This document shows positions 37,149 through 45,861 of a stretch of DNA of 64,000 nt, in pieces. Every line of letters begins with the position of its first letter. The first letter of the stretch is position 1. A program made the position numbers and the translations under genes. The notes under the pieces are model-generated. The model was not told the origin of the DNA, did not search any database, and worked only from the letters and a program-made list of their open reading frames with translations. Source of the DNA: Paenibacillus jilunlii (lineage in GTDB: Bacteria; Bacillota; Bacilli; Paenibacillales; Paenibacillaceae); contig NZ_FNGM01000002.1 in NCBI RefSeq assembly GCF_900102965.1, positions 362,082 through 426,081 of the forward strand, in the 5' to 3' direction.

Positions 37149-37272
37149 CTTATGTTTCCTCCTCTTGAATTGAATGGTGAATTGATTCCGTCTGGAGAGC
37201 CCTTACTCCTTGTAATGTAACCGGGTTGTTCCCGCTCTAAACATAGCTTTTCTCTCCTGCAGCTCCATAAAC

Positions 37273-37307
37273 GGCAAGAAGACACCTCCTTAAGGTGCCT
37301 TCTTGCC
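37273..37307 (-). terminator. Terminator of the guanylate-kinase-like gene
   Basis: Long stem GGCAAGAAGACACC / GGTGCCTTCTTGCC (one mismatch) around TCCTTAA, 24 bp beyond the gene stop on the minus strand. Confidence 0.78.
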
Positions 37308-37330
37308 AGCCTATATATGGTTGCAGCAAT

Positions 37331-37975
37331 CTAAATCTGCCTTGATATTCTCGCTTCCACAAACTCCTTAATTCTCTGGACCGTGACTTCCGGGTCCATA
37401 TTCTGAATTAAAAACTCCGATTCCCTTTTATAGACTACTTGCTCCGTATAATTTCCCAAGTATTCATCTATCAGGTCAAACGGAGCCGCTTCCCGTTCCA
37501 GCCGCAGCTGGATGTCCTTCTTCGTCACGTATATAAAAATCCGCAAGGCATCCTCGCCGTATTTTTCCCGGAATGCCCGGACGCCTTCATGATTGACCAC
37601 AACAATGACAGCATTATGCTGTTCAAGACCCTTTACGAGCTCAAGCTCTGCAATACCATAGCACCCCCGCTCCAAATGGACGGACTGGATGAACGCATGC
37701 TTATCGGCCATTGCCTGAAATTCACCCTCAGAGATGAAATGATAATGCTCCCCGTCCCGTTCTTGAGAACGAATCGCACGTGTAGTATAGGGGATGACAT
37801 AAGGGATTCCAAGAGCGGCACTAAGCTGTTTGGCCGTGCGCTTCCGCCCTGCACCGCTTGTTCCGGTTATGATAATGATTTTGGGATCGAAGGTTTCTGC
37901 CTGCGTATCTGCACGTTGGTCCACACTCTCCTGCTTGGCCTCCGATGCTTTGGGTGTTCTCAGCCAGTTCCACAT
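37331..37975 (-). CDS. Guanylate-kinase-like protein with altered Walker A
   Basis: 214 aa from ATG 37975 (GGGAGAGG just upstream). The open frame runs on to 38137 but that stretch crosses the terminator of the preceding gene, so the shorter start is right. The P-loop (38-47) reads GTSGAGRKRT: Arg44 occupies the usual Lys position and Lys45 follows. Guanylate-kinase features follow: PYTTRAIRSQERDGEHYHFIS and the Glu/His strand. C-terminal lid has KDIQLRLEREAAPFD. An N-terminal tail of 30 residues is charged. Substrate unproven. Confidence 0.8.
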   Translation of the reverse strand: MWNWLRTPKASEAKQESVDQRADTQAETFDPKIIIITGTSGAGRKRTAKQLSAALGIPYVIPYTTRAIRSQERDGEHYHFISEGEFQAMADKHAFIQSVHLERGCYGIAELELVKGLEQHNAVIVVVNHEGVRAFREKYGEDALRIFIYVTKKDIQLRLEREAAPFDLIDEYLGNYTEQVVYKRESEFLIQNMDPEVTVQRIKEFVEARISRQI

Positions 37976-38093
37976 TGCCTCTCCCGTATGCCTGCTGAAG
38001 ACTTCACCAGCGGCACCGGGATTCACCTCCTTCACATGCAAGCTATACCTAGCTAATTCGACAAATATCTCCAAATCCCTCCGCCCCAAAAAT

Positions 38094-38129
38094 AAAAACG
38101 GCCTTGCTGTAACAGCGAGGCCGTTTTTA
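38094..38129 (-). terminator. Terminator of the GH3 gene
   Basis: AAAAACGGCC / GGCCGTTTTT with inner GCTG-TAA-CAGC stem, 14 bp past the GH3 stop. Strong and symmetric. Confidence 0.92.
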
Positions 38130-38142
38130 TTATCCATGCTGA

Positions 38143-40932
38143 TTATCTTAACTCTTTGAATTCAATCCAGTCAATCTGCAGGCCCGGCTTAACGAAATCC
38201 AGCTTCATTTCATACAGGCCGGCTTCCAGCTGGACCTTCACCAGCTTCTGTCTGATCCATTTGCCGTCCGTACCGTTCGTCTGAATAGTGGCCAGCATCT
38301 GATCGTTCAATGTCACATTGCATACGCTCTGCGCCAATTCCGTTTCAGTGCTCATGATGCCCACGATAATCCGGTACTCCCCGGCTTGCTCCACACTGAT
38401 AACGGCCCTTCCGGCTGCATCAGGCTTCACCTGTGCATTGCGGGCCAGCGGCTGTGCCTGTTCAGCAGAAAGAGTCAGGTTCGCCTTGAAGCTCTCGACA
38501 GTTTCCTCACTCACATGCGGTCTTGAGAATACCGGCGCATTCATAATGAACCGGCAGATATTCATGGCAGAGCGCTGCAGTTCGCCCCGGGTCAGCGTGC
38601 CATTGTCCAGCGAATCCAGGGTATTGTCATCATACGCGTTAACTTCGGAGCCATAGTTGCTTACCACCATATACAGGTCATTTTGGGCACGGACCATCCA
38701 GTTCGTATTCTTGCGGTCTGCCGGTCCCCCGTCCACAACATCATTCATAATGGCCCACCAGTCGGTCATTACAATGCCCTGGAAACCCCATTCTCCGCGA
38801 AGAATTGTAGTGTTCAGATCATAGTTCGAAGCAGCCCAATGTCCGTTAATCGGATTATAGGAGGTCATGACCGAGTTGGCTCCGCCCTCTTTTACCGCAA
38901 TCTCAAAGCCCTTCAGATAAATCTCACGGACCGCACGTTCAGATACAATGGCATCCACCTTGCTGCGGTGCTTCTCCTGGTTATTGCAGGCAAAGTGTTT
39001 GAGGGTGGCATTCGAGCCGCCTTTCATAATTCCGCGCGTGCAGGCTGCCGCAAAAACCCCGGAAATCAGCGGGTCCTCCGAAAAATACTCAAAGTTGCGT
39101 CCGTTAAGCGGACTGCGGCGGATATTCAGTCCCGGTCCGAGCAACGTGTCCACACCGTTTCTGACCAGTTCCTGGCCTTCCATGACATACAGCTCTTCAA
39201 CCAGCTCTGCATTCCAGGTGGCTGCAAGCAGTGTCCCGATTGGAACCTGAGTCGCCTTGTGTCCGCTGTCCATCCGGATCCCGGAAGGGCCGTCTGCCGT
39301 ACAAGCTACCGGAATGCCGTAGTTGAACAATTGGTCGCTGACCCCGCCAAAAGCAGAAGCCGTCCCCGGTGTAACCAGCGGACTGCTCATCCCTTCCCCT
39401 CTGACAATGACTGCCAGATCCTGGTCGCTCAGTTGCGCGATGAAGGCGGCCATGTCTACTTTTCCATCATGCACATCCCTTAAGGTATAGCCTTGATTCC
39501 CGGTCTGTTCAAGCGTTGCGGGCAGATTCTGCTCAATCCGCTCTTTCATCGAGACCTTGCGTGTGGGTACGTCAACATAGACTAGTTCGTAGGAGCCGTC
39601 TTCCTTCCGGGCGCCCGGCTTCATCCGCGTAAAGCTTTCGGTTGGCGCCAGCGCCTCCTGCAGCTGTTCGACCACCTCCAGCGCTTCCAGCACATAACCG
39701 CTGCGTCCCTCCACCTGCACTTCGACCAATTTCTTGATGCTGCTTCCCGCATAAATACGGTAGGTCCCCGCTTCCAGCACATAAGCAGAAGGATGCCCGG
39801 TCACACCGGCATCATCATAAGAGGCCATCAAATGAACCGGGAAGCTCACCATGAGACGCTGCGACTCGCCCGGCTGGAGGACCCCGGTTTTGCCGAATGC
39901 CGCCAGCACTTTGGCCGGTTGTCCCAGCTTGCCTTGCGGTGCTTCGTAATAGACCTGAACGACTTCTTTTCCGGCATAAACGGTTCCTGTATTGGTTACG
40001 TTCACAGCGATTTCAGCATATTTCTTACCGTCTCGGCTGACCAGCTTGGCTTCTTCCGGCTCGATATGGAAGGTGGTATAAGATATCCCGTAGCCGAACT
40101 CGAAATGAACCTTTTCCGGGCAGAAGGTTTCGAAATAACGGTAGCCCACATAGATATCTTCCTGATAGAAGTTTTTGAACTCATTGCCGTAATTTGCAGT
40201 TGAAGGATAATCGTTGATGGAATACGCGATGGTATCGGTTAATTTACCGCTTGGCGTCACTTCTCCAGACAGCACGTCGGCAATGGCATTGCCTCCCTCC
40301 ATCCCGCCGTGCCAGGAGTAAATCACACAAGGAATAGGATGCGCATAGCTGGTATCGTTCAGCCAGCTCATATCCATAATATTCGACACATTCAGCACGA
40401 CGATCGTTTGTTCAAAATAAGCCGTTACCTGCTTCAGCATTGTCTGCTCGTCCGCTGTTAACTGGTAGCTTCCCGGCGCATCGGCGTTATCCTGATCTTC
40501 TCCTGCTGTGCGTCCGATGATAATAATCGCCTTATCCGACTTGCTTCTGGCCTGGGCTACCAGTTCATCGGTCAAGGGCATTTCCTTCTGGTGCCATGGC
40601 TCTGCCGCCCAGGCCCCGCCGCCGTTGTCAAAGGGATTGTGCTCGATCCACTTCTCATAGACCGCCGCCAGCTCTTCGTTGACAGCAAGGTTCTTTTTGC
40701 CGCGCAGCCCATCCAGCAGGTTGGTTGTGTAGGAGACACGCACACTCCCGCCCGAACCTGTGCCGCTGCGGTAATAATTCACCTGGGTTCTGCCAAACAC
40801 CGAAACGGTTTCACCATTCCGCAGCGGAAGCACCTGGCCTTCATTGCTCAGCAGCACCGCGCCTTCTGCCCCTACTGTCCGGCTGAATTCTGCAAAGCCC
40901 TCTAATGGAACTCCTAAGTTTTCTGTAGTCAA
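38143..40932 (-). CDS. Domain-permuted GH3 beta-glucosidase with C-terminal CBM6-like domain
   Basis: 929 aa. The order is reversed relative to ordinary GH3: the alpha/beta sandwich comes first (about 10-260; EGAVLLSNEGQVLPL), then a fibronectin-III-like domain (about 295-415), and the TIM barrel follows (about 490-790) with GPGLNIRRSPLNGRNFEYFSED split motifs, KHF and the nucleophile Asp in GFQGIVMTDWW. A beta-sandwich resembling CBM6 ends the protein (about 850-929). No signal peptide, so intracellular. ATG follows GGAGGAAA. Similar permuted enzymes occur in rumen Firmicutes. Confidence 0.88.
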   Translation of the reverse strand: MTTENLGVPLEGFAEFSRTVGAEGAVLLSNEGQVLPLRNGETVSVFGRTQVNYYRSGTGSGGSVRVSYTTNLLDGLRGKKNLAVNEELAAVYEKWIEHNPFDNGGGAWAAEPWHQKEMPLTDELVAQARSKSDKAIIIIGRTAGEDQDNADAPGSYQLTADEQTMLKQVTAYFEQTIVVLNVSNIMDMSWLNDTSYAHPIPCVIYSWHGGMEGGNAIADVLSGEVTPSGKLTDTIAYSINDYPSTANYGNEFKNFYQEDIYVGYRYFETFCPEKVHFEFGYGISYTTFHIEPEEAKLVSRDGKKYAEIAVNVTNTGTVYAGKEVVQVYYEAPQGKLGQPAKVLAAFGKTGVLQPGESQRLMVSFPVHLMASYDDAGVTGHPSAYVLEAGTYRIYAGSSIKKLVEVQVEGRSGYVLEALEVVEQLQEALAPTESFTRMKPGARKEDGSYELVYVDVPTRKVSMKERIEQNLPATLEQTGNQGYTLRDVHDGKVDMAAFIAQLSDQDLAVIVRGEGMSSPLVTPGTASAFGGVSDQLFNYGIPVACTADGPSGIRMDSGHKATQVPIGTLLAATWNAELVEELYVMEGQELVRNGVDTLLGPGLNIRRSPLNGRNFEYFSEDPLISGVFAAACTRGIMKGGSNATLKHFACNNQEKHRSKVDAIVSERAVREIYLKGFEIAVKEGGANSVMTSYNPINGHWAASNYDLNTTILRGEWGFQGIVMTDWWAIMNDVVDGGPADRKNTNWMVRAQNDLYMVVSNYGSEVNAYDDNTLDSLDNGTLTRGELQRSAMNICRFIMNAPVFSRPHVSEETVESFKANLTLSAEQAQPLARNAQVKPDAAGRAVISVEQAGEYRIIVGIMSTETELAQSVCNVTLNDQMLATIQTNGTDGKWIRQKLVKVQLEAGLYEMKLDFVKPGLQIDWIEFKELR

Positions 40933-40983
40933 ATCCGTTTCCTCCTGATTGTCATTTCCTATCCAGTGCAGGTTCTATAGAAG

Positions 40984-40995
40984 GGGACATGTCCC
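40984..40995. promoter_or_regulatory. Palindrome upstream of GH3 gene
   Basis: Perfect 12-bp palindrome GGGACATGTCCC, about 50 bp before the GH3 start. Could be a regulator site; no matching regulator is evident nearby. Confidence 0.3.
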
Positions 40996-41055
40996 TCCCG
41001 AAACTTCTACAACATCGCGAACCTATGCATATCTACTACTATAAAGAATCCCTTT

Positions 41056-42192
41056 TCAAGAATCAAAGGTATTGTTATAGGAATCCCGGGACCAGCAGTG
41101 AAGACCTCTAATTTCCTCCATCCCCGCATTCTCTTGACCCGGCAAATAGAGAGAAATACGGTCTTCGCCCAGCCGGACCCGGAGCAGCTGCTCCAAATGA
41201 TAAATTCCCGGTGTGCCGCTGCCGTTCCTGTACACAGCCCCGGCTGCAATGGCAGCCACTTGAGCCGTGATCGTCGATTCCCGGAAGCCCTGTATTACAT
41301 ACTCAGCGGTTGCTTTTGCCCCATTCTTCAGACCTGTTGCCTCCACCTTGATGGCATAACGTTCTGTACCGTAGCGGATTTTGCCAAAAGAACGTACAGC
41401 CGCCGCACGCAAACGTCCGTGCCTGAGCCAGCGGAGCAGCCCAAGCTTCTGGAGCAATGCTATCCCGCCGGTAGCCGCCCGGGAGTCAAAGCATAGGCGG
41501 GTAGACACCGAAGGGATGCCTAATGTCTGCGGCAGAATCAGCTGGTCGGAGAAGGGGAAACGGTAGGCCCGGCGTATTCCGAGGCCTGCACCCCAATCTG
41601 TTCTTTTGGCACCGGTAAAGCTGTCTACATTGGCCATCTTGCCATCCTGCATGACTTCAAACCGCGCAGAGAGGTTGTCAACGGTCCATTCTATGGCTGC
41701 CTGTCCATGGCTGTCGCCCAGCCCGAGCATTATGGCAATATCCAGCTGCTGAACCTCATCCATCATCAGCCTTGCCTCGCCCGCAAGCAAATTGGTCAGC
41801 CCCGGGGCCAGCCCTACACTGAGTACCGCAGTTGCTCCAACCTTACTGCCAGATTGGTTAAGGCGCGCCATTTGTCCGAAAAACGCAAGATTCGCCGTAA
41901 TATCAATATAATGAATCCCCTCGGTCAGGCAAGCCTCTGCAAAAGAGCTGTCCTGCTGATCCAGACACATTACCACCATTTTAACGCCGCGCATTTTTTC
42001 TGCGGAAAATGCTTCGGCGGCATCCATTTGTAGCGGACTAACTCTGCCTCCGGTGCTCTTGCAGAACTGCTCAGCACGTTCCAGACTTCTGCCTGCCGCA
42101 TAGACGACGCCCGGAAACCTGTCACTCAGCAGCAAGCAGATTTGTGCCCCCACATGGCCATATCCGCCAATCACAACAATATCTGTTCTCAT
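41056..42192 (-). CDS. Saccharopine-dehydrogenase-family NAD(P)-dependent protein
   Basis: 378 aa. N-terminal Rossmann loop IVVIGGYGHVGAQIC and the segment EGIHYIDITANLAFF with VLSVGLAPGLTNLLA are typical of the saccharopine dehydrogenase-like fold, which includes carboxynorspermidine and opine-type enzymes. The start codon overlaps the stop of the methyltransferase (ATGA), so the two form an operon in the order methyltransferase then dehydrogenase. Substrate not identifiable. Confidence 0.82.
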   Translation of the reverse strand: MRTDIVVIGGYGHVGAQICLLLSDRFPGVVYAAGRSLERAEQFCKSTGGRVSPLQMDAAEAFSAEKMRGVKMVVMCLDQQDSSFAEACLTEGIHYIDITANLAFFGQMARLNQSGSKVGATAVLSVGLAPGLTNLLAGEARLMMDEVQQLDIAIMLGLGDSHGQAAIEWTVDNLSARFEVMQDGKMANVDSFTGAKRTDWGAGLGIRRAYRFPFSDQLILPQTLGIPSVSTRLCFDSRAATGGIALLQKLGLLRWLRHGRLRAAAVRSFGKIRYGTERYAIKVEATGLKNGAKATAEYVIQGFRESTITAQVAAIAAGAVYRNGSGTPGIYHLEQLLRVRLGEDRISLYLPGQENAGMEEIRGLHCWSRDSYNNTFDS

Positions 42193-42905
42193 TCAGCGCC
42201 CCCTCCTGCAACAGCTACCCATGCGTCAATCAGATAAGAGCCAAAGTATCTGGTCACGGCGGTAAAGCCGGCTTGCCGCAGCAGCAGTTCTATCTCTTCA
42301 GGCGGAAGCGGAAAAGAGGTCACGCCAAATGATTGTTCAAATTGTTCCCATTCCTTCAGAGGAATCCCGTTATTCAGCATATGAATCTTCCAGCCTGCCA
42401 TCTGGAGGGACCACGCCGGAGAGGAGGTATCGCCATTGATCGCAGAGATAAACAGCGGAGCACCCGCTTCCAAATGTCCGGCGATGGACTGAAGGAGGGC
42501 AAGCTTCTTCTTCCGCCCTTCTACAAAATGCAGTACCAGCATACAAGTCGCACCAGTATACAGCCTGCTGCTCTTCCAGGCGGCAAGCTCACCATGCTGC
42601 AGTTGAACTCTGGCCTCAAGCCCCGCTTCGGCAACCCGCCGCTCAGCCGCCGCCAGCATCCGTATGGAAGTATCCACACCGCTGAATCTCCAGTCCTGAT
42701 GTTTCCGGGCCAGTGTCAGAATCTCCTGCCCGCCGCCTGCGCCTACTACCAGCACCTCCGGGCAAGGCTGCTCATCGAATAATGCGGCCATCAGCGTATC
42801 CATCAGGTCATACTGCAGCTGGTAGCCAGGTATTTTAAGACTTATTTTATGGGAATATTGATCAGCCGCCGCCTGCTCCCAGGGACTACCCATGCCGTCT
42901 TTCAT
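42189..42905 (-). CDS. Class I SAM-dependent methyltransferase
   Basis: 238 aa from ATG 42905 (GGAGGG 6 bp upstream; the frame extends to 42941). Motif I is VLVVGAGGGQEIL, followed by the acidic end of strand 2 (FSGVDTS) and QLHGELAAW-like motif II region. First gene of a two-gene operon with the dehydrogenase, divergent from the LuxR regulator. Substrate unknown; resembles small-molecule methyltransferases of the UbiE/MerR-associated type. Confidence 0.84.
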   Translation of the reverse strand: MKDGMGSPWEQAAADQYSHKISLKIPGYQLQYDLMDTLMAALFDEQPCPEVLVVGAGGGQEILTLARKHQDWRFSGVDTSIRMLAAAERRVAEAGLEARVQLQHGELAAWKSSRLYTGATCMLVLHFVEGRKKKLALLQSIAGHLEAGAPLFISAINGDTSSPAWSLQMAGWKIHMLNNGIPLKEWEQFEQSFGVTSFPLPPEEIELLLRQAGFTAVTRYFGSYLIDAWVAVAGGGAE

Positions 42906-43024
42906 AGCAAACCCTCCATTTTGATGATCGGTTACCATCATATATAATAAGAACTATTCTCATTATCGGGACCGGACATCAAATACACTATCCCACATTT
43001 ATGGGATTTAGGGAGGGCGGCATC

Positions 43025-44104
43025 ATGAAAGAAGCATCTATTCGGATTACCAGACTTCTTCAGGAACTGGATGGGGACCGGGAACTGTCATCTCTGATGT
43101 ACAGGGAGATCATGTTAACAAGGCTAAGAACGGTGCTGCCTTTTGATGCAGCCTGCTGTACGTCCGTCGATCCTGTTACCCTGCTCACCACAGGTGCCAT
43201 GACTGAACAGGGAATTGAAGCCATTCACGGCAATCTCCTGGATAATGAATATCTGGATGACGACTACAACAAATTCACCGGCCTGGCACAGGCTCCGGTT
43301 GCTGCAGGGTCCTTATGGGAGGCAACGGCCGGACAGCCGATGCGGAGCCGCCGTTACCGTGAGGTGCTGCATCAGGCAGGTTTTGGGGATGAACTGAGGG
43401 CGGTTCTTAAGGTGGGGAACGCTTGCTGGGGGTTTTTGACCCTGTTCCGCAAAAGGGGAGGCGGCTATTTTCAGCCTGAGGAGATAACACTAATAAGCGA
43501 TGCCGGCCCCTTAATAGCCAGCCAGCTAAAAGCAAAGGCTCTCAGCCGGATGCGCGGCTCTGGCCTTGAGCAGCCACTGGAGGAAGGCATCCTAGTGCTT
43601 AATGAGCAGTTGGTTCCAGTAAGCCTTAATTCCGGAGGGAAATATTGGCTGGACAAGCTGCGGCTTGCAGAGCGTCAGGCGCCGCAGTCCTTACCCGGCC
43701 CGATTCGTGCGGCCAGCTTAAGAGCGTTGGCTGAAGAGAAGACTCCAGACCGCAGCTTTCCGGGAGCAAAGCTCTGTATTCCAGTGGAGACCGGGCAATT
43801 CCTGACGCTTACAGCCAGCAAGCTTGAGGGACCTTCCGGCCTTGTTCAGCTTGCAGTTTCTTTTACGGCAACAAAGGCATCAGAGCTGCTCCCCCTGATC
43901 ACCGAAGCATACGGCTTGACGGAACGCGAGAAAGAAATCGTAGACCAACTATCGAAGGGGAAATCCACCAAGGAGCTTGCCCAATACTTCCATATCTCTG
44001 CATATACAGTACAGGATCATCTGAAATCCATTTTCACCAAAGCTGGCGTCAGCAGCCGCAGAGAGCTTATTTGGCTGTTATACTCACAATATCATTCCAA
44101 TTAG
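43025..44104 (+). CDS. LuxR-family regulator with N-terminal GAF-like domain
   Basis: 359 aa from ATG 43025 after GGGAGGG. Residues about 15-175 resemble a GAF sensor (LPFDAACCTSVDPVTLL, WGFLTLFRKRGGGYFQPEEI). The last 65 residues form a LuxR/GerE helix-turn-helix (LTEREKEIVDQLSKGKSTKELAQ, ISAYTVQDHLKSIFTKAGV). Divergent from the methyltransferase/dehydrogenase pair across 119 bp, so control of that pair is likely. Confidence 0.88.
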   Translation: MKEASIRITRLLQELDGDRELSSLMYREIMLTRLRTVLPFDAACCTSVDPVTLLTTGAMTEQGIEAIHGNLLDNEYLDDDYNKFTGLAQAPVAAGSLWEATAGQPMRSRRYREVLHQAGFGDELRAVLKVGNACWGFLTLFRKRGGGYFQPEEITLISDAGPLIASQLKAKALSRMRGSGLEQPLEEGILVLNEQLVPVSLNSGGKYWLDKLRLAERQAPQSLPGPIRAASLRALAEEKTPDRSFPGAKLCIPVETGQFLTLTASKLEGPSGLVQLAVSFTATKASELLPLITEAYGLTEREKEIVDQLSKGKSTKELAQYFHISAYTVQDHLKSIFTKAGVSSRRELIWLLYSQYHSN

Positions 44105-44163
44105 CCCAAGGGTGAAGTGAAAACTGCAAAAAACTGGTCATGCAGACTGCCGGACGTATTCGG

Positions 44164-44352
44164 TTACTTCCTCCGCTGCTTCATCATCCGGTTATACATC
44201 ACCAGCGCGGCAATAATCATCCCGATCATCGCAACACTGCTTGCCGAATCCGGCGACATCCCAAACATGAGGCACACGCTATTCACCAATGTTCTTGTAA
44301 GCAGCGCAACCATAATCAGCATCAATGGACGCCAAATATTATACCCTCTCAT
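44164..44352 (-). CDS. Small membrane protein
   Basis: 62 aa with two hydrophobic segments (about 9-32 and 38-55) and a basic C-terminus (NRMMKQRRK), so likely two membrane spans with the ends inside. ATG is preceded by GAGGGG with no spacing and GGGAG further up, so the site is imperfect. No family recognised. Convergent with the LuxR gene. Confidence 0.55.
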   Translation of the reverse strand: MRGYNIWRPLMLIMVALLTRTLVNSVCLMFGMSPDSASSVAMIGMIIAALVMYNRMMKQRRK

Positions 44353-44541
44353 CCCCTCAACACTCCCGCTCTATTATTAATGACAACTAATAATGCTTAT
44401 GCTCCTAGCTATTAGTTGCTATTATAGCATAAGAAGGAATGCGCATACATTTTCGCAAAAAAGCCCGGCATCATCCACACCATCTCTCTTTGACAAGAAC
44501 ACATGTTCGGTATATAATTCCCAATATGAGGGGGATTCTGT

Positions 44542-45861
44542 ATGGATATGATGGAGAAACTAGAAATTTTAACGGCTTCGGCCAAATATGATGTCGCCTG
44601 CACCTCCAGCGGTTCCGATCGTAAAAACCAGGCCGGCGGCCTGGGCAATGCGGTCAGCATGGGTATTTGCCACAGTTTTGCAGCAGATGGACGCTGCATT
44701 TCGCTGCTTAAGGTGCTGATGACCAACGGATGCATATACGACTGCGCTTACTGCGTGAACCGTAAATCGAACCAGACACGCCGGGCTGCACTTTCACCAG
44801 AAGAGCTAGCGGATTTGACCATGCAGTTTTACCGCCGCAATTACATAGAAGGTCTGTTTCTCAGCTCCGGGATTATGCGGAGTCCCGATTATACAACCGA
44901 GCAAATGATTGCCGCTCTTGAACTCCTAAGGAACACCTACCACTTCCGGGGTTATATCCATGTGAAGGCGATACCTGGCGCAGACGATGTGCTGCTGTCG
45001 AGACTTGGCCTGCTGGCTGACCGCATGAGCGTCAATATCGAGCTGCCTTCCCAACAAAGTCTTGGCCTGCTGGCCCCCGACAAGAGCAAAAATTCCATTC
45101 TGAAGCCCATGTCCCTGATTAAGGAAAAGATTAACGAGAACCGCTCGGATCTCGTCAAATATAACCACGCCCCCCGCTTCGCTCCTGCCGGTCAGAGCAC
45201 CCAGATGATTGTAGGGGCCACGCCTGACACGGACTTCCGTATCCTGACCCTCACTGAAGGGCTGTACCGGAAGTACGGCTTGAAACGTGTGTTTTTCTCT
45301 GCCTATACACCTGTGGTGGAGCATTCCCTTCTGCCCGCGCTAGACACCAAACCGCCACTGCTGCGGGAGCACCGCCTCTATCAGGCCGATTGGCTGCTGC
45401 GCTTCTACGGCTTTCAGGCGGGGGAGTTACTGGATGAAGCTGCGCCTAACTTTAATCCCCTGCTGGACCCCAAATGCAGCTGGGCGGTGAACCACCGGGA
45501 GCAATTCCCGGTTGAAATCAACCGCGCTGCGTATGAACAGCTGCTGCGGGTACCCGGAATCGGTGTAAGGAGTGCCCAGCGGATTGTTAAGGCGCGCCGT
45601 GCCGGAGCACTGGATTTCACTGCCCTGAAGAAGCTTGGCGTGGTACTCAAGCGAGCACAATTTTTTATTACCTGCAAGGGAAGGATGCTGGAGGGGCTAA
45701 AAGTAAGCGAACACACCCTGCTGCGTTCACTCATGTCGGGACAGGAGCTTGCTGCAATAGAGCCCCCGCAGTACGAGCAGCTCACTCTCTTCAGCGACTC
45801 CGATCTCGCAGCGCTGCCGGCGGCAGGAGCAGCGGCGCATAAGGGAGGAGACTGGCCTTGA
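44542..45861 (+). CDS. Putative DNA modification/repair radical SAM protein
   Basis: 439 aa. The [4Fe-4S] cluster motif CxxxCxxC is at about residue 64-71 (TNGCIYDCAYCVNR). The radical SAM barrel continues to about 320 and a C-terminal helix-hairpin-helix DNA-binding element follows (LLRVPGIGVRSAQRIVKARRAG). This matches the widespread but biochemically undefined family annotated as radical SAM linked to uracil-DNA-glycosylase-like proteins (TIGR03916 type). The next gene is its standard partner and overlaps by one base. Confidence 0.88.
   Translation: MDMMEKLEILTASAKYDVACTSSGSDRKNQAGGLGNAVSMGICHSFAADGRCISLLKVLMTNGCIYDCAYCVNRKSNQTRRAALSPEELADLTMQFYRRNYIEGLFLSSGIMRSPDYTTEQMIAALELLRNTYHFRGYIHVKAIPGADDVLLSRLGLLADRMSVNIELPSQQSLGLLAPDKSKNSILKPMSLIKEKINENRSDLVKYNHAPRFAPAGQSTQMIVGATPDTDFRILTLTEGLYRKYGLKRVFFSAYTPVVEHSLLPALDTKPPLLREHRLYQADWLLRFYGFQAGELLDEAAPNFNPLLDPKCSWAVNHREQFPVEINRAAYEQLLRVPGIGVRSAQRIVKARRAGALDFTALKKLGVVLKRAQFFITCKGRMLEGLKVSEHTLLRSLMSGQELAAIEPPQYEQLTLFSDSDLAALPAAGAAAHKGGDWP

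Noticed and set aside
37976-38137. 54-codon N-terminal extension of the guanylate-kinase-like protein
   Set aside because: It would translate the GH3 terminator; a good site precedes the later ATG.
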